A stretch of 64,000 nucleotides of DNA from Hetaerina americana (lineage: Eukaryota; Arthropoda; Insecta; Odonata; Calopterygidae), in contig JAKTNV010000003.1 of NCBI GenBank assembly GCA_022747635.1, positions 16,089,086-16,153,085 on the forward strand, read 5' to 3'. The notes beneath the pieces were generated by a model, which saw nothing but the letters and a program-made list of their open reading frames with translations, was not told the origin of the DNA and did no database searches. The position numbers and the translations under genes were made by a program. Positions 43,346-53,559 of the stretch are shown here, piece after piece; the first letter of the stretch is position 1; each line of letters opens with the position of its first letter.

Positions 43346-44200
43346 TATGTGACCTATATTTTGCCATGCACACTGCTAATTATAAGCATTCCTTACATTT
43401 CCATTCCAATTACTATATTCTAGAATGCAGATGGCTAGCAGTTTTATCAATCCTATTTATCACATCTATATTTTATTCTGCAAGCCATCATGGCAGCATG
43501 CAGCTGTGGGGATCATAAGGATATCAATTGAGCATTTGTTTTTACCTTGACATTGCATTTATTTATTATTACTTCATCTTGTTATTTCTCAATGGTAAAA
43601 TATAAGATATGTCACACAAAAATAAAAAATGTATTCATACATTTTGAGAAATGGTTGTAGTAAAATTACCACTTGTCGTACCTTGGTGAAAAATATTCAT
43701 TTAGATCATAAAAACAATTCTTGAATAAAAAACATTTTAACCTAGATTTAAAACATCTGATATAAGTTGGTTTCTTTGATGTCTGCTGGTAAATGATAAT
43801 GTTTAATGCCAGCATATAGGGGTCCTGTTTGGAACAAAGAAGTGGAATGCTGCATTACATGTACCTTCCTTCTTTTTCTTGCGGCATAATCATGGATACT
43901 TCCATTTTTTTAAAATAGACACATTTTTACATACTCGAACATACACATGGCATATGTACAAACATGTCACAGGATAATTACATGAATTGATAAATACATG
44001 AATTAATAATTACAGGAATGTTTCTTCATCAGTAATTAGTAAAACAATATAAAACATACCTCAAATTCTCATGTCTTATAACTTTGACTACACATGAGAA
44101 ATTCTGATTCTTCTTGTCTTGATAATCCACACTCATACTGGTATATTACATAAAATCAGAAATTTTATTTTTTATTCATTCCATTTATTTCTATTCTATA
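43346..44200. other. Intergenic AT-rich DNA
   Basis: Between the PLE and the 3' end of the next minus-strand gene. Nothing recognised. Confidence 0.5.
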
Positions 44201-44207
44201 AATTCAC

Positions 44208-44213
44208 TTTATT
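44208..44213 (-). terminator. Polyadenylation signal AATAAA of the MADF/BESS-like gene
   Basis: AATAAA on the minus strand, about 53 nt beyond the stop codon at 44,266-44,268; position and sequence fit a poly(A) signal. Confidence 0.55.
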
Positions 44214-44265
44214 GATGAGGTAATATTGGAACATTATTCGAAAAAAATCTGAAGTATATATTCAG

Positions 44266-44598
44266 TCATTCATTAAGCTCACTGAGATTTGTTGATGTTA
44301 AAGATTTGAGCAAACCTTTGCACAACACTTGAATAATCAATGATTCTGCATAAACTGCTTGAATTGGATCCATTCTCTGTAATTTAGCTGCCACACTAAC
44401 TCCAATTGCTTCATATTCATTAATTTCCACGGCTTTAGCCCTGTCTGAGCTCTCGTCAATCTGTTTCGGAAACTCTATGCTCCTTTCAGGGTTGACAGTA
44501 TTTTTATTTAATGAACCATTCAAGTTTGTAGATGGAATATGCACTAATTCAAATTCCATAGAACTACTTTCCATAGCATCATCATTTGGTGGATCATC
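44266..44598 (-). CDS. Last exon of a second minus-strand gene, MADF/BESS-like C-terminus
   Basis: Acceptor AATTTCAG, then an open frame to TGA: DDPPNDDAMESSSMEFELVH, an acidic/serine-rich linker, and YEAIGVSVAAKLQRMDPIQA followed by VYAESLIIQVLCKGLLKSL. That C-terminal amphipathic block resembles the region after the MADF DNA-binding domain in arthropod MADF/BESS transcription factors, where it mediates protein contacts. The DNA-binding part is not in view. Identification is by pattern only; the exon itself (acceptor, phase match with 47,135-47,248, poly(A) signal) is better supported than the family name. Confidence 0.7.
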   Translation of the reverse strand, partial: DDPPNDDAMESSSMEFELVHIPSTNLNGSLNKNTVNPERSIEFPKQIDESSDRAKAVEINEYEAIGVSVAAKLQRMDPIQAVYAESLIIQVLCKGLLKSLTSTNLSELNE

Positions 44599-45280
44599 CT
44601 GAAATTGAGAAATAGAATATTCATAAAAAATGGCATAAGCTGTGATTTCATTGTACCATTACATTTCATTCATAAATCCTTCAACAAAGAATCAGAGATT
44701 GGAGGGTGAATAGATGACCATCAAGTATATTACACAATGTCCAAAGTAAGCCAAATTACATATAACAGGACAAAAACCTTGAGTTTTAAATACATTTCAA
44801 TTTGAATAGCACCAAACTGATGATGACATATTAATAACTCGTAAATATTAAGCAAAGATATGTTTACCTCGTGAGGGTTGTGGATGCACTACAATGCACA
44901 TTGAATCATTCCACACCCAGGGGACCACTTTTTCAGTGACTTATGGTGACAGCATTCATATTAGTCTCAACATTGATTTCTACAAACTAAGCACCCAATG
45001 AAACAAAAAGGTACAATAGCAAAGTGACTGGTGACCATCATTTCACCTGCCTATATTTGGTCTATTCCAACAAAAATAGCACTTTCAATTCACCATTTAT
45101 CAGGCAATATTAGGGAAATTTACATTTTCAACAGATAATTTGCACCTAATATGCTCAATTGCCTATCTTTAGACTATCCATTTAAATATTAAACTAATTT
45201 CCATTTGTTTCTCTTCTTAAATTATGCGATGTACTTTAAGAAAAGTATAAATGGATACCAAATTGGAAGCTATGCATCTG

Positions 45281-45463
45281 CTGTTAGATTCCACCAAAGA
45301 GAATTTTGGTGATATAAATATGGTGTGATAATAACGGCTCCTTAAAGACCTTAGTGGAGAATGGGTGATAAAGGGAATTGCATTCTCCACTAAGGTCTTT
45401 AAGGAGCCGTTATTGTCACACCATATTTATATCACCAAAATTCTCTTTGGTGGAATCCGACAG
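45281..45463. repeat. Long near-perfect hairpin (83-bp arms, 17-nt loop)
   Basis: Left arm 45,281-45,363 and right arm 45,381-45,463 are reverse complements with only three mismatches, two at the outer tip and one in the middle. It lies in the intron of the MADF/BESS-like gene, so any primary transcript would contain an almost continuous 83-bp double strand. Could be a young foldback MITE or the product of a local inverted duplication; no target duplication is obvious. Confidence 0.9.
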
Positions 45464-46179
45464 CTACTTCTTCGACCCTATGGTTACTCATTATAATGTA
45501 GACCTGAAAAATGACCAAGTTTATTGGAGCAGCTTTTAGCTAACTAATAATAATCTATCAATCGCCAGCTCTAATTTTACAAAACTTCTTTCTACCGTTT
45601 CATTAAATACTGCTGCCAGTCCTTGCTGGCTCCCTTCCCCTTCGCTGTATATTTTCCTAAAACTATTGCTTTAGTAATCCCTACTATACTTCCATCTTAC
45701 CTTGAACATCTCTAAAAAATCTATATTTCCTCTCTTTACATCCTGCTTTATATTTTCTAATTTGCCTCTCCTCAACATTGCCCCAATATTCCTGGTCCCT
45801 AATTTAACTGGTTTGGCCCTTTTTTGTCTTATTCAATGCTGCTGAAATAAATTCCACTTTGCTCGGATTTTGTGAAATGATGGCCCCAGAAACCTTCAAT
45901 TACCTGCTGTTGGGCATGGCCCATGGCCCAATGGGCTATGTCCCACATCTGCCATTACTCTTTTACCTACTTGAGCCCATCTATCACTTGGAATACATAA
46001 TTGATATGGTTTCCCAATACCTTCCTTAATACTGTTTTTAGCATGATACCATGTCTCATTCTGCTTTGCAACTGCCATGCCGATGAGCAGCTGCTGCAAG
46101 GAGAATTTATTATCTGGCTCTTAACCTTTGACCTATCTGGCATGGGTGACCCTACTAGGACTAAGTATCGACCAAAATA

Positions 46180-46700
46180 TAATGAAACTATTAAAAACTT
46201 GATCATTCCATTTGCAAAAGGGTATTTACTGATAGATTATTTTCCCGATGGTCAAACAATTACTGGACAATACTATGCTAACCTCCTGGACTAACTACAG
46301 CAAAAGATACATGAAAATAGGCCAGGTTTGGCAAGAAAGAAAGTCATCTTTCATCATGACAATGCATGCCCACACACAAAAGTCGCTGCCATGGCAAAAA
46401 TACGTGAACTAAGATAGTACGAATTATTGCCACACCCGCCTCTTTCCCCTGATTTGGCTTCATCAGATTTCCATTTCTTCCTGCTCAAAATTTTTCTTGG
46501 TGGCGGAGATTCTCCGCAAACAAAGAACTAACAGCCAAAGTAGACGGGTATTTTGCAGGCCTGAAGGAATCTTATTTTCAAGATGCAATCAAGACATAAG
46601 AACATTGGTGGACAAAGCGCATCAGTGTACAAGGAGACTACATTGAAAAATAAAAAAATTTCACTGAGCCAAGTCATGTATTTCTATTCCATTTGGAGAA
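46180..46700 (+). mobile_element. Degenerate mariner-like element
   Basis: Plus-strand transposase fragments: LLIDYFPDGQTITGQYYANL, then after a stop QKIHENRPGLARKKVIFHHD with the catalytic motif HHDNACPHTK, then AKIRELR and LLPHPPLSPDLASSDFHFF. The 3' end reads TWWTKRISVQGDYIEK-like sequence near 46,600-46,650. Several stops and frameshifts; no TIRs found. Same old subfamily as the relic at 37,165. Confidence 0.75.
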
Positions 46701-47134
46701 CTTTTTAAATTACCTTTGTATATGCCACACCCTGGTTATGCTGTGAGGTTTTGAGCGGATGGGTAGTCCTGCATTTTGATGACAGCCACACTATAACCAA
46801 CACCTACAATTTTCTATATACCATTCATTTCCTAGAAGTCTGGTAACCTTTTAAAGCTTAACCACAGATGCTGTGAACCAAACCTCATATTTAGCATAAA
46901 AAAGTTTTACAAAATGAACATGTCACCAAGAAAGTGGCATATAAACAATTAATAATTTCACCTAATATATGCATTGAAAATCACTTTAAACTACCAAGAT
47001 ATTTTAATGAGTTTTTGGCAAATTCGCTGAACACTTTAAATTTCCTTCAGCATACTGAAATTACCAAATGATGTTACCAAGATTATGTTACCCCATGTTT
47101 CCTAGGCCATCATTTTTTATACAATTAAACCTAC

Positions 47135-47248
47135 CTTCCCTTCACTGGAGGAGACATTTTTGCTGGTTGAATTAATGATGCTAGTAGAACTATCATGAGG
47201 CACCTCCAAAGACTCGTCATTTCCAAGAGATTCCTTTGGTGAAGTTGT
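47135..47248 (-). CDS. Penultimate visible exon of the same gene
   Basis: 114 bp, 38 codons; acceptor CATTGCAG, donor GTAGGT. Encodes TTSPKESLGNDESLEVPHDS and STSKNVSSSEGK, joining in phase 0 to DDPPNDDAM of the last exon. Low-complexity acidic/serine-rich linker. Further exons must lie to the right; I did not find them before the non-LTR element. Confidence 0.65.
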
Positions 47249-49200
47249 CTGCAATGAGAAAACAACAACATTATACACTTGACAGGGTCAGCATTGCCTC
47301 TTAAACCAAAAACTGATCATTATTCTGAAATGAGTAAGCATTAATGGCAAATAAAATAGGTAATGAAAGATGCTATGATATTTTATACATTTTCTAAAAT
47401 TAAGGGTATTTTTTTCTGTTTAATAAGCAGGGAAATAGAATAAATAAACCTATTATTATATATTTAGGAAGATTATATTTTCAATCAGTTTGCATTTACT
47501 CTCTAATATACAGAGTAATAATGTCTCTCTACTCTCTGTAAGTTACTTTTAAGCAGCTTTGGTCACACTCTACAACTTTCGTTGTTATCTTAGCGGGAAC
47601 CCACTATAACATGGCTGCTAGAAGCCATAAAATTTGGTCAAATGAAGTGATAAGTCAGGTGGTTAATTCATTATTCATTGCTTAGTGATTTGTATTTTGC
47701 TATCTGTACTACTCTGCATAATGTTTCATGTCTGCATAAGTATTCAGTGTTTGTCAACACATAATATTTGTTTCTCCTACTTTGCAATTTTATCAATGGA
47801 TGAGTTAAGATGCAATTTTCCTAGTGAGCTCATTTCAAATTAGTTTTAAAAGCTATCATGTTTAATTTCCATAAATCAACCAGTAAGAAAATACTAACAT
47901 TTTATCATGATCTAGCAACCAGCAGTACATAGTATTCCATCATGATTTTCTACTTTTACAACCAATTTCGAGATCTCTGAATGCTATTTGCATCCTCAGC
48001 AGCAGAAAACATCTAGGCAGACTTTTCCTTCCACATTCCTTGCCAGCTTAACTGTGTAGCTGGAAATGCAGACTCACATCATAAAAAATATGGGAAAAGT
48101 GCACAAAATTTTAAAAGTCTTTATCCCCAATCATTTGTCTATATCCCCAAATTAAAAAATATCCCCAATTTCAAGATTTAAAAAACTATGTAATTAAAAT
48201 GAAAAACAACTTTGCTTTACAATGCAAGTAGGGTTTTACTGCTATTTTTATTTATATAGGTTTGATCAATTAGTGTCTTTGAAATGCGAGGAGACTGTCT
48301 TTTTTCCAAGAGTTAGCAAGTAATAACTTATAAGCTGTAATACAGGTTGAACATAGTGGAAGACAAAACATCAAATTTGTTCATATGTGTACAGCCAAGT
48401 GAACTTTTCAACTTACAATTAAAGTCTTGGTCCCAGTTAAATTCATAAATAGATTAATAGCTACTTTGCCTTTTTTCTTCATGAAAAAATTTGTTCTGGA
48501 AAAGGATCTAGAGCTTTCTTAGCATACGGCACCAATGAAGCTTGGATTTACAAGTGAGGAGTGAAGACAGCAGGCATCAAAATATCAGTTCAAAGCAGAA
48601 TCATGGCAACTTCCTCCTAAAATTTATTTTACTACTAATAACTATTGTGCACCAAAATGCACTGTTACTTAATGGCATTTTTGGATGGAGTTCAAGCATT
48701 AGATGAGTCATAATGTTAAATAAGGAGGAAAAGCAAATACTAATTTCAGTCAGACAGGAAAGCTTGGCCAAAAAAGTCAAATTCGTTCTATCTAACAGGA
48801 AGGTGGGGGTGCCACAATTAACATTGAGCTTAAATTTTGAACTTAAATTACTCTTTTCAAGCAGGATAGTTGATTGAATTTCCAGTTATGATCCATACCC
48901 TATAGTTAGGTGGCATGTTAATATACTATCCATAGCGTATTTCCATGTCAAGAACTACACAAAAAGTATTTTGCATCAAATTAGTGGAATAAACCAACCA
49001 TCCTGGATATTATAGAATACGAAAAAGCTGACATTGCTATCAGATCCATCAGAATTGTTTACACAACTTTTACTAGAACACCAAGGGTAACTTTCTGCTG
49101 GACTGAACCCACATTGAAGTCCACAGCCTTTGATATTCTAAAAAATTAGCCTCAAAATGGCACATATCATCATTATTTAACAATTTTCCAAGGTTTCTAA
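47249..49200. other. Upstream of the visible MADF/BESS-like exons, nothing recognised
   Basis: AT-rich sequence presumably intronic to the MADF/BESS-like gene. No additional exon could be supported. Confidence 0.45.
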
Positions 49201-49204
49201 TCTC

Positions 49205-49222
49205 AATAATAATAATAATAAT
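49205..49222. repeat. (AAT)n microsatellite
   Basis: Six AAT units followed by an ATTATT mirror, close to the presumed 3' end of the non-LTR element; could mark its tail. Confidence 0.7.
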
Positions 49223-50046
49223 TATTGTTCCCAGGACTTGACAAAGTAAAATATACAACAGTCAGAGAACGAACAATCAGCTGCTTGAGCGTTCCAAAGA
49301 CTCCAGAAACTCTTCCACTCTATAATAGTATTTATCTATTAGAAAATGCTTGAGATATTTCATAAATGTACCCCTAAAAGGAGCGGATTTTATGCCTGAT
49401 TACAAATAGTTGAAATTGATGGCCACATGAAAGGGACTCTCATTTTACATAGCAGAAGAGTGCCAGAACAAATTTACATCAGCACTCTGTCAAGTATTAT
49501 GCCCATGTACTTGAATATCATTGATTTTTTGTTTCATATTATCCTTAACATACCTACATAAGTAATATATATACACATAGACAAGGTAGCGTTTGAATTT
49601 TCAATTCTTTAAAATAAGGTTTACCAGTTTGCCATGGGGTATTTCTGCTATATACCTAATACATCTATGAATTATAAAAACTCTGCAGAAGCCAGATGAT
49701 GCTCCCCAAAAAATAATTTCGGAGCTCATTTGCTACTGAAAGTTGCCATAGTAAACCATTTTCAGTACATTTAAATCTACAATGTTTTTTAAGATTTTAT
49801 AGAATAAATTCACTATTTGCCAAAGTGGAACATAGGCCATTGGTATGGATCCTCCAGGTTAATGACTCATAAATAGACAAACCTAAAAATTTGGTGCTGT
49901 GTGCCCTTTTTATGGGTTGGCCTCCTAAGCGGAGGTCTAAATTCCCTCCTTTTCTTAAATTGATTAAAATTTGTTTTTGTACATTTACAGAGTATGTTAA
50001 CGTTAAACCATTTTTCCAAGAGCACTAATGAGCTATCAAGCTTAGC

Positions 50047-50103
50047 TTGCAACAAGTTAGAGCCCTTGCAACAAGTTAGAGCCCTTGCAACAAGATAGAG
50101 ACC
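50047..50103. repeat. 19-bp tandem repeat, three copies, inside the RT remnant
   Basis: Three units of 19 bp (TTGCAACAAGTTAGAGCCC at 50,047, 50,066 and 50,085), the third with one change. They sit just after the YADD box codons. Since 19 is not a multiple of three, the expansion destroys the frame. Confidence 0.9.
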
Positions 50104-50230
50104 AGAGTTGTATCATCTGCATACAGAATTGTGTGGTTATTCTCAATAAATCTAGGCAAATCATTGATATATAGTAGAAATAATAATGGCCCAAGAATGC
50201 TCCCTCATGGTACACCAATACTTATTGTTT

Positions 50231-50521
50231 CTATGGGTGATAAGTGATAATCATAATGTTGTTGATCCCAATACCAGAAACCTCCACCATCTGTTTCCTG
50301 TGTATTAAAAATGGTTGTAACCTTTTATGGAAAATTCCCCTGATCCCATAACTTTCACATTTACTTGGAAGAATGTCATGGTCCACCATATCAAATGCAT
50401 ATGAAAGATCTTTGAATAGATCAACAGAGTATTCATTCGAGCCCCAACAAGTCTTTATCTTTTTTAGAAAACTTCTAAGAGTAGAATTGGTACCTTTTTT
50501 TTGAAATCCTGATTGTTCCAT
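50231..50521 (-). pseudogene. Reverse transcriptase fingers of the non-LTR element
   Basis: An open frame holding QSGFQKKGTNSTLRSFLKKI and LFKDLSYAFDMVDHDILPSK, the canonical FR..KST and DLSKAFDTVDH motifs (here YAFDMVDH). Downstream, the GVPQGSILGP motif carries TGA at the Gln codon, so the protein is truncated before the YADD box. Confidence 0.78.
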
Positions 50522-51212
50522 ACTAAAGTTTTATTTTCAATGATATGAAATATAAACCTGTCTCTCATTAAGGGCTCAAAGATGTTAGAAAAATTAGTCA
50601 ATAAAGACACTGGTCGGTAATTGTTAATATCACCCTCAACCCATTTTTTATGAATAAGTTTTATCTATGCTATTTTTAGATAGTCTGGAAACTCACCATT
50701 TGTGATGGACTCATCTATTATAAATGCAAAAGGTTTGCATATTCCCTTGCAGCATTTTTTTAAATAATAGTAGGGATATCATTAATTCCTTCAGATGGTT
50801 TACTTTTAAGGCTCATGATGCACTTCAAGACCTCATCCTCTGTTACAAGAAAGAGAACCATGGAAGGCGTCAAATGCTGACAAAACTGTGCATCAAATGT
50901 ATCATTACTCATTATTCCATTTTGTAACTTCAGAGGCACATTAGTTAGGTAGTTAATTGCAAACGGCTGCCTGTTTAGGATTGGATAGACTGACTGCCTC
51001 CCCATTTTTTAATGTTAAAATTACCCTCTGGGGCACCTTTCCCCCAATTACATTGTTAACTACTTGACAGGATGTTTAAGTGATGTTCTCAGATAGGCTG
51101 ATGACTTTGTTATCATATGATTTCCTGGCATGAAGCAGAAAAGGCATAACCTTTTTTATAGCTCTGGAAATAGCTAATGAAGCCTGGATCATCCTGCCCA
51201 TTTTCAATGCAC

Positions 51213-51483
51213 CATAAGAAACACAGTATTCAACCCAAAGGTCCGTTTGGTAGGTGATGGTAGAGTTCACCCACTACTAAGACCTAGCAGCATGTGAAAT
51301 TCGCACATCAGGGTAGGGAGGCCAGTTCCTTTCCCTGTGCCAGTTACTGTTTCCAAGGAAGACCTGATACCCAAAAAATCACAAAGCTTGGGTAGAGCTA
51401 CAGGTGCCCAAGGAAGCTTACCCAGGAGTCAAACCCAGGCCCTTTGGTCAGTAGTCCAACGCTCTATCCCTGGGCTACCGCGA
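51213..51483 (-). mobile_element. SINE nested in the non-LTR element, 16-bp target duplication
   Basis: 271 bp flanked by perfect copies of CCCATTTTCAATGCAC (51,197-51,212 and 51,484-51,499). On the minus strand the head is tRNA-like (A-box TAGCCCAGGGATAGAGCG, B-box GGGTTTGACTCC), and the tail lies at the left. The host reading frame is interrupted at ELCALKMG and resumes with ALKMGRMIQASLAISR, the duplicated codons confirming the insertion. Confidence 0.93.
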
Positions 51484-53063
51484 CCCATTTTCAATGCACA
51501 TAATTCCCTAAATTCATTTCTGGCTGCTCTCACCACATTCGTCACCCAGCACTTAGTTTTATTATAGTACTTAACAGGAACTATCTTTCTAGGAAAGCAT
51601 TCTTCGAAGATGAGTTTTACATTGCTTATGGAATGAACACACTTTAAATTGAACAAGGTATCCCATGACATCTTACACAATTGCTCATGGAAAGAGTTTA
51701 CACTATTGATTGGGTAATACCTTCGATATTTCTTACACACCACATCCTTTGACTTTGGGATATATACAATTTGTGCATAATGGTCAAAAATGCTTAGGAT
51801 GACAACCTTTGAGTGATCATTTTCACTTAAGTGGAGATTTGTGACAAGAAGGTTGATACTACTCGAAGAGGTTGCAGTCTATCTGGTCGGGGAGCTAATA
51901 AGTGAAGTCCATCCATATATACACAGAATTTCACTAAGTTTAGTGGACAGATCGTTTAGGGAGGATGTATCAATATTAAAATCACCACATATTATACCCT
52001 AGCTTTTTTCCCAATACTTCGTAATAGCTACTCAAAGTTTACAAAGAAATCATTGAAATCACCTCTAAGGTGTCTGTATAAATATACAATTGTCACATTT
52101 TCATATTCTGAACACTTGTTAACTCAATTGCTGCAATTTCTATGCACCTTTATTTAGCAATCACTTTTTGAATAAAGAGACCTTTATATACACTAAACGT
52201 TTTAGTCTAAGATAGTGCATGTAAAAATCTTATAATCTTGTTTATTAATGTGCCCTCATCATGCAGGAATCGATCTCGCACCACCGTGTATCTCGTAAAC
52301 ATTTGCATCTGCCTCCGAGATTATGAGGACTAAGTGGAAATAGATGACACAGACTTGAGTGGTGAATTGAGTTCACCCTTGTATTGTGAGATCACTCTGT
52401 TCCCTCGGTCGTTAATATGGTTTTCTGCCTTTTTCAATATCAATGTATTAAATCTGGATACTGTAATTCCATTTGGCCAGGATTCCTTTTTCTTCAATTC
52501 ATTAATGATCAACAAGTCAGCACCGACTTCTGAATTTGCAGAAATGAATAATTGTCCGCAACTGCTTGCCACATAACTTTTTCACCAAGTGGTTTTTGTT
52601 CTTCAGTTTAGCTTGAGGTGAAGCACGATTTACAAATAACCAAACTCGCCTAGGTAAACTAGAAAAGTCACTAGTGACCGTGTTGTTCCCAATAACCAAG
52701 GTCTTTTGATGCCAGTTTTTGTTTGCTACCCACTACGTTTTGTTGCCTCTTAACTTATCTTTTATTAATTACTTCTGTGAAGGAGCCCTCTTTGTTCGAG
52801 TCTTCACCTGTATTTCTTAAGTTCTGCGGCTTAGAAACATCTGCGAAACTGCTTGTTCACACAATGGACACTCAATTCACAGGGTACTGGATACTGTACC
52901 CACAGGCAGCAAAAGGATCAGTTCAAACTGGATCAGTCGATCTTAAATGTGTCTATCATTCAATGTTCTCAAAAAGCCGGATAAAAAGGAACTAGCCACA
53001 AACATTGCGAATTGTACAAACATCAATTACAGGCATTGGCAATGTTGGTCTCTCTGTATGCAT

Positions 53064-53115
53064 GCATTCTACTCCCAAGGCATGTATTCGTTTCCATGCA
53101 TTGGGAGTAGAATGC
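53064..53115. repeat. Short hairpin, 21-bp arms
   Basis: GCATTCTACTCCCAAGGCAT... and its inverted partner ending GGGAGTAGAATGC are complementary over 21 bp with one mismatch, with a 10-nt loop. Could be a small MITE remnant; length would also fit a short pre-miRNA-like stem, but there is no evidence of expression. Confidence 0.75.
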
Positions 53116-53299
53116 TAAAAAAATACCTCATTATAATGATTCAAAACTTACAAAAACGGTAAAATTATTAACAAATTCAATGTTTTAATTGACTTTGAAC
53201 ATGAGAACTTTGACACTTCAAGGATTTCTCCCTGCTGTTAGAGAAATAGACTTAGTAGTTCAAGATCCATAACAGATTTTAACGTAGTCAGACTTTTTT

Positions 53300-53540
53300 C
53301 TTTGTAAAAATATGCCATATTATGGATATTCCTGCATAACTTCTTCAAAATTTGATGCAAAACTTTGTCAATGCAAATCCCTGTTCTGTACGACTTACTA
53401 TTTTCCAGAAAGTTCTGGTACTAGAGATGCATTCAGTTTTTCTAGGGAAGACCAGAAGTATCACCTAGATTTGAACCCAAGACCATCCAGTCAACATCCG
53501 GATCCTCTTTTCCCAGGCTTTAACATTTTAATATACGGTA
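53300..53540 (-). mobile_element. Possible SINE with tRNA-like head
   Basis: On the minus strand 53,460-53,520 reads GGATCCGGATGTTGACTGGA and then B-box-like GGGTTCAAATCTAGG. Less complete than the other SINEs; no target duplication found. Confidence 0.4.
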
Positions 53541-53559
53541 GACATTTGAAAAAATAGAA

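Larger units (their letters stand above)
49600..52700 (-). mobile_element. Fossil non-LTR retrotransposon (Jockey/CR1-like), minus strand
   Basis: Fragments in transcript order (right to left): LPRRVWLFVNRASPQAKLKN (52,517-52,699; ORF1-type end), an AP-endonuclease C-terminal remnant SSPTR-TATSSSSINLLVTN and DHYAQIVYI (~51,770-51,900), a linker VRAARNEFRELCALKMG split by a SINE, then VTEDEVLKCIMSLKSKPSEG (~50,770-50,870), the RT fingers EQSGFQKKGTNSTLRSF and DLSYAFDMVDHDILPSKCES (50,231-50,521), [17 protein letters not shown], and the active-site YADDTTL (~50,110-50,124). Many stops; long inactive. Boundaries are approximate. Confidence 0.8.
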
